In this document: positions 41,632 to 52,443 of the stretch, one piece after another
Layout of the letters: each line of letters starts with the position of its first letter
Position numbering within the stretch: position 1 is the first letter of the stretch
Assembly (NCBI GenBank): GCA_905250115.1
Contig: CAJNOI010000201.1
Span: 85,058 to 149,057, forward strand
DNA length: 64,000 bases
Direction of reading: 5' to 3'
DNA from: Adineta steineri
Lineage: Eukaryota > Rotifera > Eurotatoria > Adinetida > Adinetidae
Position numbers and translations under genes: made by a program
Notes under the pieces: generated by a model
Databases searched by the model: none
What the model saw: only the letters and a program-made list of their open reading frames with translations
What the model was told of the DNA's origin: nothing

Positions 41632-42200
41632 ATTCATCCGAAACGGTCTTTTTAGACACAACTGAGATATCTGTAACGACAAGCCACTAATACAAAACAA
41701 GAATAGCGATTATACAAATGTACTAATCATTGAAGGACGACATATACATCGATTATAGAGAAAGGTATGAAGTAATCAACTAATTTTTTTTCGAGTTTTT
41801 TTCAACGAAACTAAAGACAGAATAACATAAACACAATGATATTCATTGTAGATCTATTCTAATTCTCATACTCACATATTCAACAATATATTTTTTTGAA
41901 CGATTTCTATAAAAGTAATCATTTTACATAATATGAACTCGATTTATCTTCTTTAAAGATAGGTATTCTATTGAAGAAAAAAAGATTTTTTATAAGAGAA
42001 AAATAAATTAAATATTTTAAACAGCATAGAATACATTATAATAATAAAAAACAACTATAGATTTAAGTAAGACTCTCAAGATACAGATTATATTGGATGT
42101 TTGTCATGTTTTAAGTGAGTAGTTTATTTAAGTCTATAATCTAACGATATAGATATGATAAAACAGGTTAGAAACAAAATATATAAATAATGTTAGAAAA
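41632..42200. repeat. Copy 2 of the dispersed ~600-bp repeat
   Basis: Same orientation and word order as 18785-19390, with many substitutions and small indels. It ends about 380 bp before the next open frame. Confidence 0.7.
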
Positions 42201-42582
42201 ATACAAATGATCTTTTTATTTCCTTTTGTATCGTTTTAGAAATGATAGACATAGAAAGAAAATAATGTGCTAAGGAATCATACATTTTTTGAGAATTGTC
42301 TTAAGTTCATGCGTGTTATTTTTTTTAATATCGATATAAAGATTATTTCGGAGATGGAGGATAATATGCGTCATATTCTAAGAATTATTCAGATAGAGTG
42401 TGGATAAGATAGATATGATATACTCGCATCCAAATTATTATTATTCATTCTTTTAGAAGACTTGAATAATACTTTGTTTTTTGTTTTGTTGTCTTTTTAA
42501 TCGTTCGATATAGTGATGCGAGAAAAACGTTACCTTTTGATTTGTTCTCTCTTTCTTTTCCAGTCATCATAAGTGTCAATGT

Positions 42583-42795
42583 ATGAGTCATTATACAATG
42601 AATATTCTTTCTCTATCGACTTCCTTACATTTTATTTCGACTTTCGAAATTAACAACATTAAGTATGTAGAAACATTTCTTCTTGCTACCATATATTTCA
42701 CGACTCTGCTATCTCTCATTTTACTCTGTTGTATCAGAAAGCTTCAACGAAAAGTAAAACAATCAAGAGAACAGACTGTATTTAATAGAAAGTAG
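42583..42795 (+). CDS. Possible 70-residue single-pass membrane protein
   Basis: ATG-initiated small frame encoding MSHYTMNILSLSTSLHFIST, one strong hydrophobic segment (FLLATIYFTTLLSLILLCC) and a basic tail (IRKLQRKVKQSREQ). The positive-inside rule predicts an outside N-terminus and a cytoplasmic C-terminus. It lies 196 bp before the MFS transporter on the same strand. Too short to assign to a family; it may be spurious. Confidence 0.3.
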   Translation: MSHYTMNILSLSTSLHFISTFEINNIKYVETFLLATIYFTTLLSLILLCCIRKLQRKVKQSREQTVFNRK

Positions 42796-42991
42796 ATTAG
42801 GTTGTCAACAAATATAGTTTATTTTATGCTCTAGGATATAATTATTTGAAATATTCGATGTATCTTTGATTTAAACAGAATTGTTTTGTCTATTTAGAAC
42901 AAATAGACAAACAAGAAGGATTGCCATAGCACACACTTGGTTTTTATTATTAAGATCATCTATTTTATGACTTCTTGATCAAGTATACAGT

Positions 42992-44263
42992 ATGATACCT
43001 ATAGTTTCCGATCAAAAACAAATACAAGTTAACAGCAGTGATATTTTTAATGATGAAGAAAGACTGCAATATAAAGATCCAAAACAAGATTTACCAACTG
43101 TATACGATATACATACTAAATTCAAAAAGAATATAATACTGCTTATTGTTACTGGTTTAGGATTTTTGGCTAATTTCGATGATCTAATTTATGTTCCTAC
43201 ATTACCTGCAGTAGCTAAAGATCTACATACAACAGAAACATTAGGTTTATTAACAACCAGTGTATATGTGCTTGGAAATTCTTTTGGTGGACTCATTTGG
43301 GGAGTGTTAAGTGATTGTTATGGACGTAAATCAATCATGCTACTTGGACTCTGTGGATTTGCACTATCTGTGGCTAGTTCCTACTTCTCACCAAATATAA
43401 GTATATTTTTAGTATCTCGTATATTGCAAGGAGCTTTCATTAGCGTGACATTAATTATTGGTCAAGCAACAATTGCTGATATATATCCACCAAATGAGCG
43501 TGGAAGAGCTATCGCTTTCTTCTATGCATTTTATTTCGCGGCGATATTAGTTGGTCCAATCATTGGTGGACCATTGTCTTATCATTTTGGTTGGAGATCT
43601 ACATTTGTTGTAGTGGAAATTCTTACAATTGTTTTATTTATTCTTTATGTCTTATTTGTACCTGAAACACATCAGTATATAATTGTAAGGAAATACCACG
43701 ATACGGGAACAAAGCTACTTGAATACGACTTACTTGTAAAGCCAAAACTACAAAATCCATGTTCAGCATTAGCATATTTAAAGGAGACAACAATTCTACC
43801 ATATGTCTTTCTTTTAGCGATAGGATATATGTCAATGAATGTTGCACATATTTTTTTTCCTATTCAATTATCTAAAGTACCTTATGACTACAAACCAGAC
43901 TTAATTGGTATGTTATATGTTCCAGTATCGATTGCAGCGTTTTCAGGAAGTATTGTCGGTGGTATATTATCTGATTATGCAGCAGTTAGGTATACAACAA
44001 CATTAAGAATTGATGAAGGACATGTTGTGCCAGCATTATTATTTTCTATTCTAACACCTGTTGGTCTAGTCATATATGGATGGTCATGTCAGTATGGTAT
44101 GAATATATCATTACCAGTCATCGGAATAGTTATTTTTACTTTTGGTCAAACAGCTACTCGACCTGGTATCTATTCGTTCTATACAATTAAATATCAACAA
44201 CATTCAGCTAATATTGTAGCAGCAAATAACTTTGTACAATTGTTATTAACATCGATTATGCTA
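42992..44263 (+). CDS. MFS transporter, DHA1 drug/polyamine type, 3' end lost in gap
   Basis: From the ATG at 42992, 424 residues are present before the N gap. A hydrophilic N-terminus of about 50 residues is followed by transmembrane helices. Helix 1 has LGFLANFDDLIYVPTLPAVA. The loop 2-3 motif A is GVLSDCYGRKSIMLLG (normally GxLxDRxGRK; Arg replaced by Cys). Motif C is visible in helix 5 as FAAILVGPIIGGPLSYHFGWR. Ten or so helices are visible, so one or two C-terminal helices are missing. The pattern (PALPAVAKDL, NERGRAIAFFY, GPIIGG) matches the fungal and bacterial DHA1 multidrug/polyamine proton antiporters more than animal carriers. No introns in the visible part. Substrate unknown; acquisition by transfer is plausible but untested. 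Confidence 0.8.
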
Positions 44264-44363
44264 NNNNNNNNNNNNNNNNNNNNNNNNNNNNNNNNNNNNN
44301 NNNNNNNNNNNNNNNNNNNNNNNNNNNNNNNNNNNNNNNNNNNNNNNNNNNNNNNNNNNNNNN
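44264..44363. other. Assembly gap (100 N)
   Basis: Exactly 100 N. It removes the 3' ends of both the MFS gene and the convergent gene starting at 44572. Confidence 0.95.
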
Positions 44364-44572
44364 CAAGTTATGGCAGGTAGTTCTGGTATAGCCAGTAAAG
44401 TTTTTGCTACATAATTATTCTTAATAAAATCTTTCTCCTCTTCGGCAGCAGTCATTTTTGGTTGAGGTGACGATAATGATTGTTTTTCAGTCGATATCGG
44501 TAAGTCTAATGGTTTTGGTATGTAATACATAGACGTATCAAAATCGTTGGTTTCTTCAGTTGTATAAGTCAT
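44364..44572 (-). CDS. N-terminal part of an unrecognised protein, cut by gap
   Basis: From an ATG at 44572 an open frame of about 69 codons runs into the gap: MTYTTEETNDFDTSMYYIPK, then PLDLPISTEKQSLSSPQPKM, then TAAEEEKDFIKNNYVAKTLL, then AIPELPAIT. The composition is coding-like and hydrophilic. It is convergent with the MFS gene. The short plus-strand continuation of the MFS frame after the gap (SYGR then stop) is probably an artefact of bridging the Ns. Family unknown. Confidence 0.5.
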
Positions 44573-46064
44573 GTTCTGAAAGAAAGTGTTTGTATTACAA
44601 TCGTGTTTTACTATCTAAAATAAATAATTAATAGACAAATATGTTTACAAAAATGGTGTGCGAAGAACATTTATAAAAGATGTTAATCGAATTAGTGTAA
44701 GTATAATAACTAGAAATATAAATACTCTTATTTTTTTAACAACTGACTATATTTTAAAAATTTAATATTATGACTAAAGTTCAAATTCTAGTATATGATT
44801 TTCTACCTAATGCTTGACAATAAATAAATTTTATATATTCATAGAAACGAACTCCTTTTAATCTTTTACTAGTTCTATTCAGACGTTCTTGTTAAATAAA
44901 TACTTGATTTATATTTCTAATAAGTCCATATAATTTGTAATATGACTTCTGGTATTGTCATTTCTAAAAAAAAATATTTTAAATAATCAAATTTTCTCAA
45001 CATCATAAATAAAACTTACTAGACAAGCCAAAACCAAGATATTGAATTATAAAAGTAATTCATATAGTATATAAACAAGTAAATGTACAGTGAAAAAAAA
45101 ACGATAGATCCAAGTGATACTTCTTCAAGTATATTCTAATAATATTTGCTGCCTATCAATATATGTTAGATGATATTTTTATAGTCTATGTACTTTTTCA
45201 TTACCAACGAACGTATGAAAATAAACGTTGATGAAGAATAGAACGAAGTAATATATTTTAGTAGGGCAGCCATGTGATTTATTATCATCGATTAACATAT
45301 GTTACGCTTCAATAATTATTCTTTTTCTTTCTTTTCACTGCATGCTGTTTCACTCACATTTGCGATGCAAATAATAACAATTAGACGGCAAAGATGAAAA
45401 TACTCGAAGTTTGAAGTTATATCAACCAAAAAAGTACATGTAATTGTACTGAGGTTAAAGACTATATAAAGAGGGTTATAGCTACATTTACAATACAATT
45501 TGATGGTATTTTTCGTTGAAATTGAATAATAAAAGTAGATCTTATTATCTTGTGTAGTCAAGTTTCTAGTAAAAAAATAAGCTCAAGGAGAACGTTTGTC
45601 GTCTCTACAGAATAATGGAAGAACAGCAAAAAATATTGTGAGTATCAGATAGATTGCTTTAGCGTTTTTATCACTCACTGCGTTAAAATAGACACTTAAT
45701 CGATCTCAATCATATTGTCATGAGTGACTGTTTGTCCAACCATCGACTTTATCTAGCTCTAAATTTTATGCTTATTTAATTTACATTCTAGAAAGAATAT
45801 TTTTTAACAAACTTAGTTATGTTGGTCATACATAAAATATTTTCAATAAAAAGTACAAGAAAGGTTTTAATTGGAACATTGTGTTGTGTAGTTTGTCAAA
45901 ATATTTTTTGTAGACATTTAAAAAGGAATCTAAAAAGATTGTAGTCTACAAAATAAATGATAAATTAGATTATTCATATTTTTAATGAGTTTTATTTGTT
46001 GATTATGAAAAATACTTTGAAAGTGACAAAAAAAAGAATTATTTATTCAAAGTCGTTTTATCAT
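44573..46064. other. Intergenic region
   Basis: AT-rich with no accepted gene. The open frame at 45316-45561 starts at a TTG and shows no family resemblance. An 18-base word TTATCACTCACTGCGTTA at 45668-45685 recurs exactly at 52357-52374, near the promoter of the Ly6-like gene. Confidence 0.45.
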
Positions 46065-47439
46065 CTAAAACTTGTTGCAGTCAAGATCAATAAAAAATTT
46101 TTGTATTCGATGGTTGCTTAAATCGACAACATAAAGATTACCCTGTCGATCAAATGATAAATCATATGGGTTTTCGAGTTCTGCAGATCCGCTTCCCGGT
46201 AGATTTTCACCAACAACAGGATCACTTTCTATTGCATCTGTCGACCAACGCCATATTTGATGAGTTCCGTTAATCGACACATAAATATTACCTTTACGAT
46301 CAACAATCACACCTGTAGGACGACTTAGTAAATTGGGATTCTTATCAGAAACTTGCCCGGGAGCAACAAGAATGCCTTCGGTCGCATGTTTCTTCCATTT
46401 CATCACACGATTATTTCGATCGTCTGCAACGTAAACTGAATAATATTCATCAACGAAGATATAGTTAGGTTCATTGAGTTGATTTAATTCGTTTCCTTGT
46501 CCATTTCCACCAGCTACAACTGTACCTTCTGTATCTCCTTCTCGCCAACGTCTAACATTACCTGTTCCATAATCAGAAATATAAAGATCGCCATTATTAT
46601 CCATTGCTAAACCCCAACAAAAAATATAACTGATCAATATTTGTTGATCCTGACTATTTTGACGAGACGATCGTACCAATCGTCTGTTGCCCTGATCACA
46701 AATGATGAGATATTTCTTCGCTTTATCAAGAACTACATCCAATGGATAATCCAATTGATCTATTGCATTCCCATATCCTTTTCCACCTGCAACAACTTCA
46801 CCTCTGCGTGCACCAAATTCCCATCGAAGAATACGATGATTTCCACTGTCAGCAATATAAATACTTTGATTATCATCATCAATATAAATACCAGAAGGCC
46901 AATTTAATTGATTTAATGCATTTCCTTGTCCATATTCTCCAGCAATAGTAATTGCATTCTTTTTCCATTTCGTATTGTTATTAGTAACAACACAAGAAAT
47001 TAATTGTCCTATAAAATAGTAAAAAAAATTCAATTTGTTTCAATAGGAAACAAACTAGTTTTAACAAAATCATACCTCTTGTTGTTGATGATGTTGTTGT
47101 TGTTAATAATGTTGTTGTTGATAATGTTGCTGATGTTGTTTCTCTTTTATTTTTGTTCACTAAAATAATAGTTATTTGAATAACTATAATTGTAACAATC
47201 AAAATATTGAAAGATATAATCCAAATTAATTTTCTTCTTCGGAAATGTTCAAGTCTATAATAAGAAATTCTTTCGATAATTCATTGTTATTCATAATATA
47301 TATACATACAATCTTCGTAATCGTGTTTTATTAGGGTTAACTACTGCAGACTAAAATATTTAAAAAGAAAAAAAAAGATTATTTTCTTTTCTATTTAATA
47401 CATTACTTTATCAACTTCAACTCTATCACTCATGCTCAT
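46065..47439 (-). CDS. Type II membrane protein with extracellular six-bladed NHL propeller
   Basis: Exons 47439-47407, 47350-47310, 47254-47076 and 47008-46065 give 398 residues. Short first exons encode MSMSDRVEVDK and SAVVNPNKTRLRRLLEHFRR. A membrane segment WIISFNILIVTIIVIQITII follows, then a Thr/Ser stalk (TTSATLSTTTLLTTTTSSTT). The last exon encodes six NHL blades of the pattern AGGNGQGNxxNQLxxPxxIxxD...IYVADxxNHRVxxW. The basic residues before the membrane segment predict an inside N-terminus and an outside propeller. Blade sequences here are more diverged than in the three other NHL genes of the window (for example GYGNAIDQLDYPLDVVLDK). The NHL exon begins in phase 1. NHL propellers bind protein or RNA; an extracellular one more likely binds a ligand. 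Confidence 0.85.
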
Positions 47440-48948
47440 AGTTGTTGTTCTTGACAAACTTGAATATTGTTTTTGTATTTATGAAATTTGATATATTTCA
47501 TTAATTAATAGATTTAAATCAAAATGAAATAATTTGAAAAATAAGTTTTATCTTGAATAACCAGTTGAGAATGTTATAAAATTTGCAATAACAAAAAAAG
47601 AATCCTATATCAATAGAAACACTAATCTTATTTCCTTTTTTTGCAAAGTTAGTTTTGAATAAAATATTGGCAGATGTGAGCTTTAAATAATATTTAGAAT
47701 AGTAAAAAAGAAAGAGAAAGTCAGAAAACGATATAAAATGCTGCATAAGATACATTGAGAAGGATAAAAAAGAATAGAATATTTATTGTTAGAAATATGT
47801 TATATTTTATATTCTCTACATAATCTTCTGTCGATTATTTCTTATTCTCTTCTTTGTATCGCCATATAATGAATGATACTTGAAATCAATGGAATAATGA
47901 CTAAAATTACGTTTTTTATTTTTTTGCATGTTTAGAAGTAGTATATGTGAAATATAAAAACAAAATTTCTAGTTTGTTCTCTCATATTCTTACCTCTTTG
48001 CCTTCTTGAATAAGCAAAGGATCAAAGTTGTGAAATAGTTGATAAAGAGGATAGCACTAGCAGACTTCTTTGAATGATGGTTTTGATCGAATGAACATTG
48101 AATCTGGAAGTTCCGACAGGGAAGTCCTGTGGAGAGACATGGACTTGTCAAAAAAGTAATGTCTGTTTCAAAGAGTAATCCTGTCGATATGCTCCAATTG
48201 TTTAAAATCATTCTTGAGACTACTAAAGCAGTGGTGACACTTGTATGTGTTCGAGATCATTTGAAATGGCATGTGAATTTTTTAGACAAATTTTAAGATA
48301 TTATTAAAATAGGTCGAGGGGAATCTGTTGACTAATAATTTCAATTTTTTAAATTACCATAAAATTAGGAACTATCGTAATTAATAGCATTTACAATCAC
48401 GATTGTAACTAGTTTCATAAGGAATGTCAGAATCTGATTTTTAGTTGCAATATGTGATGAAACATGCAAAGTCAAAGCCAAGCTAACGAAAGCGATAGTT
48501 ACTAAATCTATTTTCATTAGGAAATAAGGTTAGTTATTATTTTTATTGAGTAAAGTGAGATAGACATACAATAGATGTACATTAAACATGAACACTTGGG
48601 TGAGAATGTGAGATCAATATAATATCTACACCCACACCCTTAAATATTTTTCTGAATTGGAAAAATATTTTATTTGATTTTTTCATAAAAATTGAATCTT
48701 TCTAATTGAGTTTTCTTTGAAATTCTTTTAGTTTGATTCATTCAATAAAATTTCTATCCGAATTATTTTATTCATTTTGATTTTTTAATCTCAAATTAAA
48801 TTTAACAGATATTTATTTACTTTTTCGCTCTAAAATTTAAAAAAAAATTATTTATTTTATTAAAACAAATTCTTTTAGTTCATTTTCATTTATTTTCAAA
48901 AATTAAAATCGAAATTTTGTCAAATTGAATTAAAAAGTATTTTTAATT
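47440..48948. other. Intergenic region
   Basis: No gene. It holds a GT-rich foldback (48597-48642). From about 48650 to 48948 lies a 3' flank homologous to 55215-55547, marking the duplicated NHL block. Confidence 0.5.
48597..48642. repeat. GT-rich foldback element
   Basis: TGGGTGAGAATGTGAGAT on the left and ATCTACACCCACACCCTTA on the right. Member of the dispersed family. Confidence 0.55.
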
Positions 48949-51063
48949 TCAAAGTTTTTCATATTTTTGGATTCGATGATTGTTAAAATCAACAACATAA
49001 AGATTTTCTTCATTATCAAATGATAAACCTGTGGGACTATCCAACTGATTTGATTGCTCTCCTTCATCATTTCCACCAACAACAACTTCACCTTCTTCAT
49101 CCCCTTCACACCAACGCATTACTCGATGATTCCATTGATCTGCCACATAGATTTGACCCAAATGATCAACAAATAATCCTTGAGGATGATCTAATTGTTT
49201 GAGACTATCTCCTTGACCATTTCCACCAGCAACAATAATTCCTTCTTTTGCACCTTTTTTCCATTTCGTCACACGATGATTGTCACGTTCTGATATACAT
49301 AGAGAACAATCTTCATCAATAAAGATATCAGTAGGACAATTGAGTTGATTAAGATGATTTCCTTGGCCATTTCCACCTGCAACTAATTCACCTTTTTCCT
49401 CTCCTTCTTTCCATCGTCTTACTTCATGATTCTCAAAATCACAAGCATAAATAAATCCATTTTTATCGATTGTCAGACCAGAGCATTTAATATTTGAAAT
49501 AATAGTTTGTTGATTTTGATCAAAGTATCGAATTACTCGTTTGTTTCCCATATCAGAAATAATAAAAGAATTATTTTCTTTATCAAAAATTATATCCATT
49601 GGCCAATTCAATTGATTATTTTGATTTCCTTGTCCATTTTCACCTGCAATGATTTGACCTTCCTTTGAATTCAATTTCCATTTAACAATACGCTGATTCC
49701 CGCACTCAACAATATAAATAGATCCATCGTTATCAATAAAAATCCCTTGGGGACAATTGAGTTGATTTAATTTATCTCCTTGTCCATTTCCTCCAGCAAC
49801 AGTAGTTCCAAATTGTTCGAATTTATTCTTTTTTGTTTGAATTTGTTCTAAAATAAAAGATTTTCATTTTATTCAAAATCTGTTTCATTATTTCTACACC
49901 AAAAAACGGCAAAAATAATACGAACAAATTATATCTGAATTTGTTTTGATAAAATAAAAGTTTCATTTTGTTTAATTTGATTTTAAACTGAACAAAAAAA
50001 TTCTAAACAATTTCTTCAGATTTTTTTCATAAAAAATTGCCTATTTGATTTTCATAAAAGTTTAATTTAAGAAAATCATTTTTATTTCAATCAAATAAAT
50101 AAAATCAATTAAAAACTTCTTCTTTATTAATAAACTAAATAATTCTTTTTGTCTTAAAATTCTAACCTAAATATTTAAACTTAACTTAAATCTATTTAAA
50201 AACAATATAATCTTTTTTATTAAAATACTAAAAGACATTTTTCAAATGAAAAAATCTAAAAACTCTATTTATTCTGAGAAATTTATCTAGTTTTAAATTT
50301 TCTATTTAAATAAATCTTTTCTTATAAAAATTGTTAATTGATTAATGTGTTGAAATAATCTTTTGAATCAATTCTATAGATGAAATGGTGATATTATTTT
50401 TCAATTGAACTTTTATTTTATTCTTAATAATTAATTAATTGAGGGTGTGGGTATGTGTGTAGGCGAAGGTAGGAGATGGACTCCTTACTTCACCCACACT
50501 CATCTCCTAAATCTCTAATTAATTAAATTCTCTGATGACACATCATTAATCTGGTTGAGAAAATTAGTTTGTAAAATGAAAAACTTGAAAAAATATTTCA
50601 CTTAAACTTTGTTTTCTCTCTTCTCGAAATGAAATAATTGAATAAACATACCGAATGATGAAATAACTGAAATTTTCTTGATAAATTCTTGTGAATCTTG
50701 TCGAATAGAAATATTTGATGGTTGAAGAAGTTCTTCTGTTATCTGTGTTAACTTTAATTGAAAATGTTTTAAATCAATTTCATTTTCTTCACGTATTTCT
50801 TTTAATTTCTCAGATAATTCAACAGATTTTGTTTCCACATCATTGATCGTTTTTTGTGTTAATTTCATCAGTGTTTCTCGACATTGTTGTGCTGTTTGTT
50901 GAATTTTCTCAATTGAATCTGTTTCCCATTGATTAACCTGTTGAATTAAAAAAGAATTGTGTGGATTTTGTTTTTGTTGAATAATTGTTTGTTGAAATTG
51001 ATCATAGTCATTAATAATTTCATGTAACTGTGTCTTGATTGTTTGTCGATTTGCTGTTGCCAT
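48949..51063 (-). CDS. Coiled-coil + six-bladed NHL propeller protein (TRIM-like without RING)
   Basis: Exons 51063-50652 and 49847-48949 (804-bp intron, phase 1) give 436 residues. Exon 1 (MATANRQTIKTQLHEIINDY...) is a Gln/Glu/Lys-rich coiled coil of about 110 residues ending in the SNISIRQDSQEFIKKISVIS segment. Exon 2 carries six NHL blades (TVAGGNGQGDKLNQLNCPQG, IIAGENGQGNQNNQLNWPMD and so on) ending in LYVVDFNNHRIQKYEKL. The order resembles the coiled-coil plus NHL part of TRIM2/3/71 proteins, but no RING or B-box precedes it. It is closely related to the gene at 55548-59246, sharing intron and 3' flank, and to the one at the right edge. Cytosolic scaffold or RNA/protein-binding role is inferred. 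Confidence 0.85.
50440..50512. repeat. GT-rich foldback element inside an NHL gene intron
   Basis: TTGAGGGTGTGGGTATGTGT on the left, CTTCACCCACACTCATCTCC on the right, flanked outside by TTAATTAATT and AATTAATTAA. An inner GGAGATGGACTCC hairpin is also present. The related ART-NHL gene has a family member at the corresponding intron position (58084). Confidence 0.65.
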
Positions 51064-52324
51064 GTGTTGAAGAATTTGAAAAAGAAATGAATATTTGCTC
51101 TTATTCTGTCTGTGTATTTGTTTGTACAAAACAAAATGAGTCATGATTGACAAATATAAATAGGTAGTAAAAGAACGAAGAAAACTTGTTTTCTGTTGAT
51201 AAGAGATCTTTATCACGAAAATAATTCAATATTCATTGACATTGAATGGAAACTGAGTCTCTTTAAAGAAGATCATTTATGAAAGCTTTATTGATCTTTC
51301 GTCTTTTATATGAGTTGAGATACAAATAATATTGTAATTTTCACTGAAAAACAAACAAAAGAGTTTTCTTTATGAAATTTTGAATAGATTTCATTGTAAT
51401 CTATCCAATTTTCTTTACTTCAATGACCAATTTTATACTCTTAGATATGATGATCAAGGTTTTTCTTGAATTTCTTTCATGGATGTTGAATAAATGTGTT
51501 TAAATAAACGATTGTTCTAAAATAAATCGACTTGAATTTGAAGAAAATAAAATAAAAAGGAAAATTATTTCGAAATGTTGAATTTCTCATTATTAATTGT
51601 TTTATCCGAAAGAATAAACCTGATGAAATTAGAGAAATATCTTTTTTCATAAAAAGAAAAACCAATTTGATTTCGTTTCAGAACTATCATTCGGCTTATA
51701 ATTATTTATTTTTTTCTTTTAAAACTAAAGACAAATGTTAATATCGTTATCGGTATTTCGAAATCTTCGTCACCATAGAAATTATTTATAGAGAATCATC
51801 TCATAAAACAAAAAACCACATATAGGTATGGGTGTAGGTGTATGGTTAATACATTATCCATATCCAGACTCACACCCAATCCGTCATTTATGAAATAATT
51901 ACTTCAGATAAATATGCGATTTGTGTGGGGGTGCGTCAAATGCATATTGATTAAAATAGTACACCTATTCAAAAATATTCATTTTGACGTCGGTAAAGGT
52001 CAATACTGAGATTTTTTTTCAAAACAGACCAATGAGTTTGTTCATAAATAAAAATGCTTTTATCCAACTGACGTCAATAAAAATCTGTCTAACTAAATAA
52101 ATACATGACATTTTATTCATTGTAGTTCTAGACAAGAGATGATGCATTTCAAATGAAATATTTGTTCTATTTCATTTTTATTTATTATTAGATTATGGCT
52201 ATATCACCAATGAATCTTTATTTTACTCGCCAAGTAAGTGAGTTTAACAGGTGAATTTTCAATAAATAAACCTAAAGACGTATATGGGAGAATCGAGAGA
52301 AAAAAAGTGACATATATCACGGCC
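51064..52324. other. Intergenic region
   Basis: No gene. It contains a GT-rich foldback at 51826-51880 and a promoter at its right end. The open frame at 51477-51665 is Phe/Ile-rich low-complexity sequence. Confidence 0.45.
51826..51880. repeat. GT-rich foldback element
   Basis: TATGGGTGTAGGTGTATGG faces CCATATCCAGACTCACACCC around TTAATACATTAT. Member of the dispersed family. Confidence 0.55.
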
Positions 52325-52332
52325 TATAAAAG
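52325..52332 (+). promoter_or_regulatory. TATA box of the Ly6-like gene
   Basis: TATAAAAG is 119 bp before the ATG at 52444. An initiator-like TCAGTT (52341) and the repeated 18-base word TTATCACTCACTGCGTTA (52357-52374) follow. Confidence 0.5.
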
Positions 52333-52443
52333 AATCATTCTCAGTTTTTCTTTTTCTTATCACTCACTGCGTTATGCCATTGTTTTAGATAGAAATATTT
52401 GAATATTACCATTATCCTCAAAGTTTTCTTTCGTGGGGGAAGG

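Larger units (their letters stand above)
38059..42582. other. Large intergenic region with repeats
   Basis: About 4.5 kb with no supported gene. It holds a GT-rich foldback (39764-39808), a short segment ACAGGGGACGTACAG at 39526-39540 that resembles a transposon end, and copy 2 of the 600-bp repeat (41632-42200). The remainder is AT-rich, and the open frames in it are short and featureless. Confidence 0.5.

Noticed and set aside
45316-45561. Minus-strand open frame of 81 codons with several Cys.
   Set aside because: Starts at TTG, has no signal peptide or family resemblance, and lies in AT-rich intergenic DNA.
46641-46948. Plus-strand open frames inside the NHL genes (also near 49020, 55653, 56106 and 62886).
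   Set aside because: They are antisense shadows of the NHL repeats and repeat with the same period.
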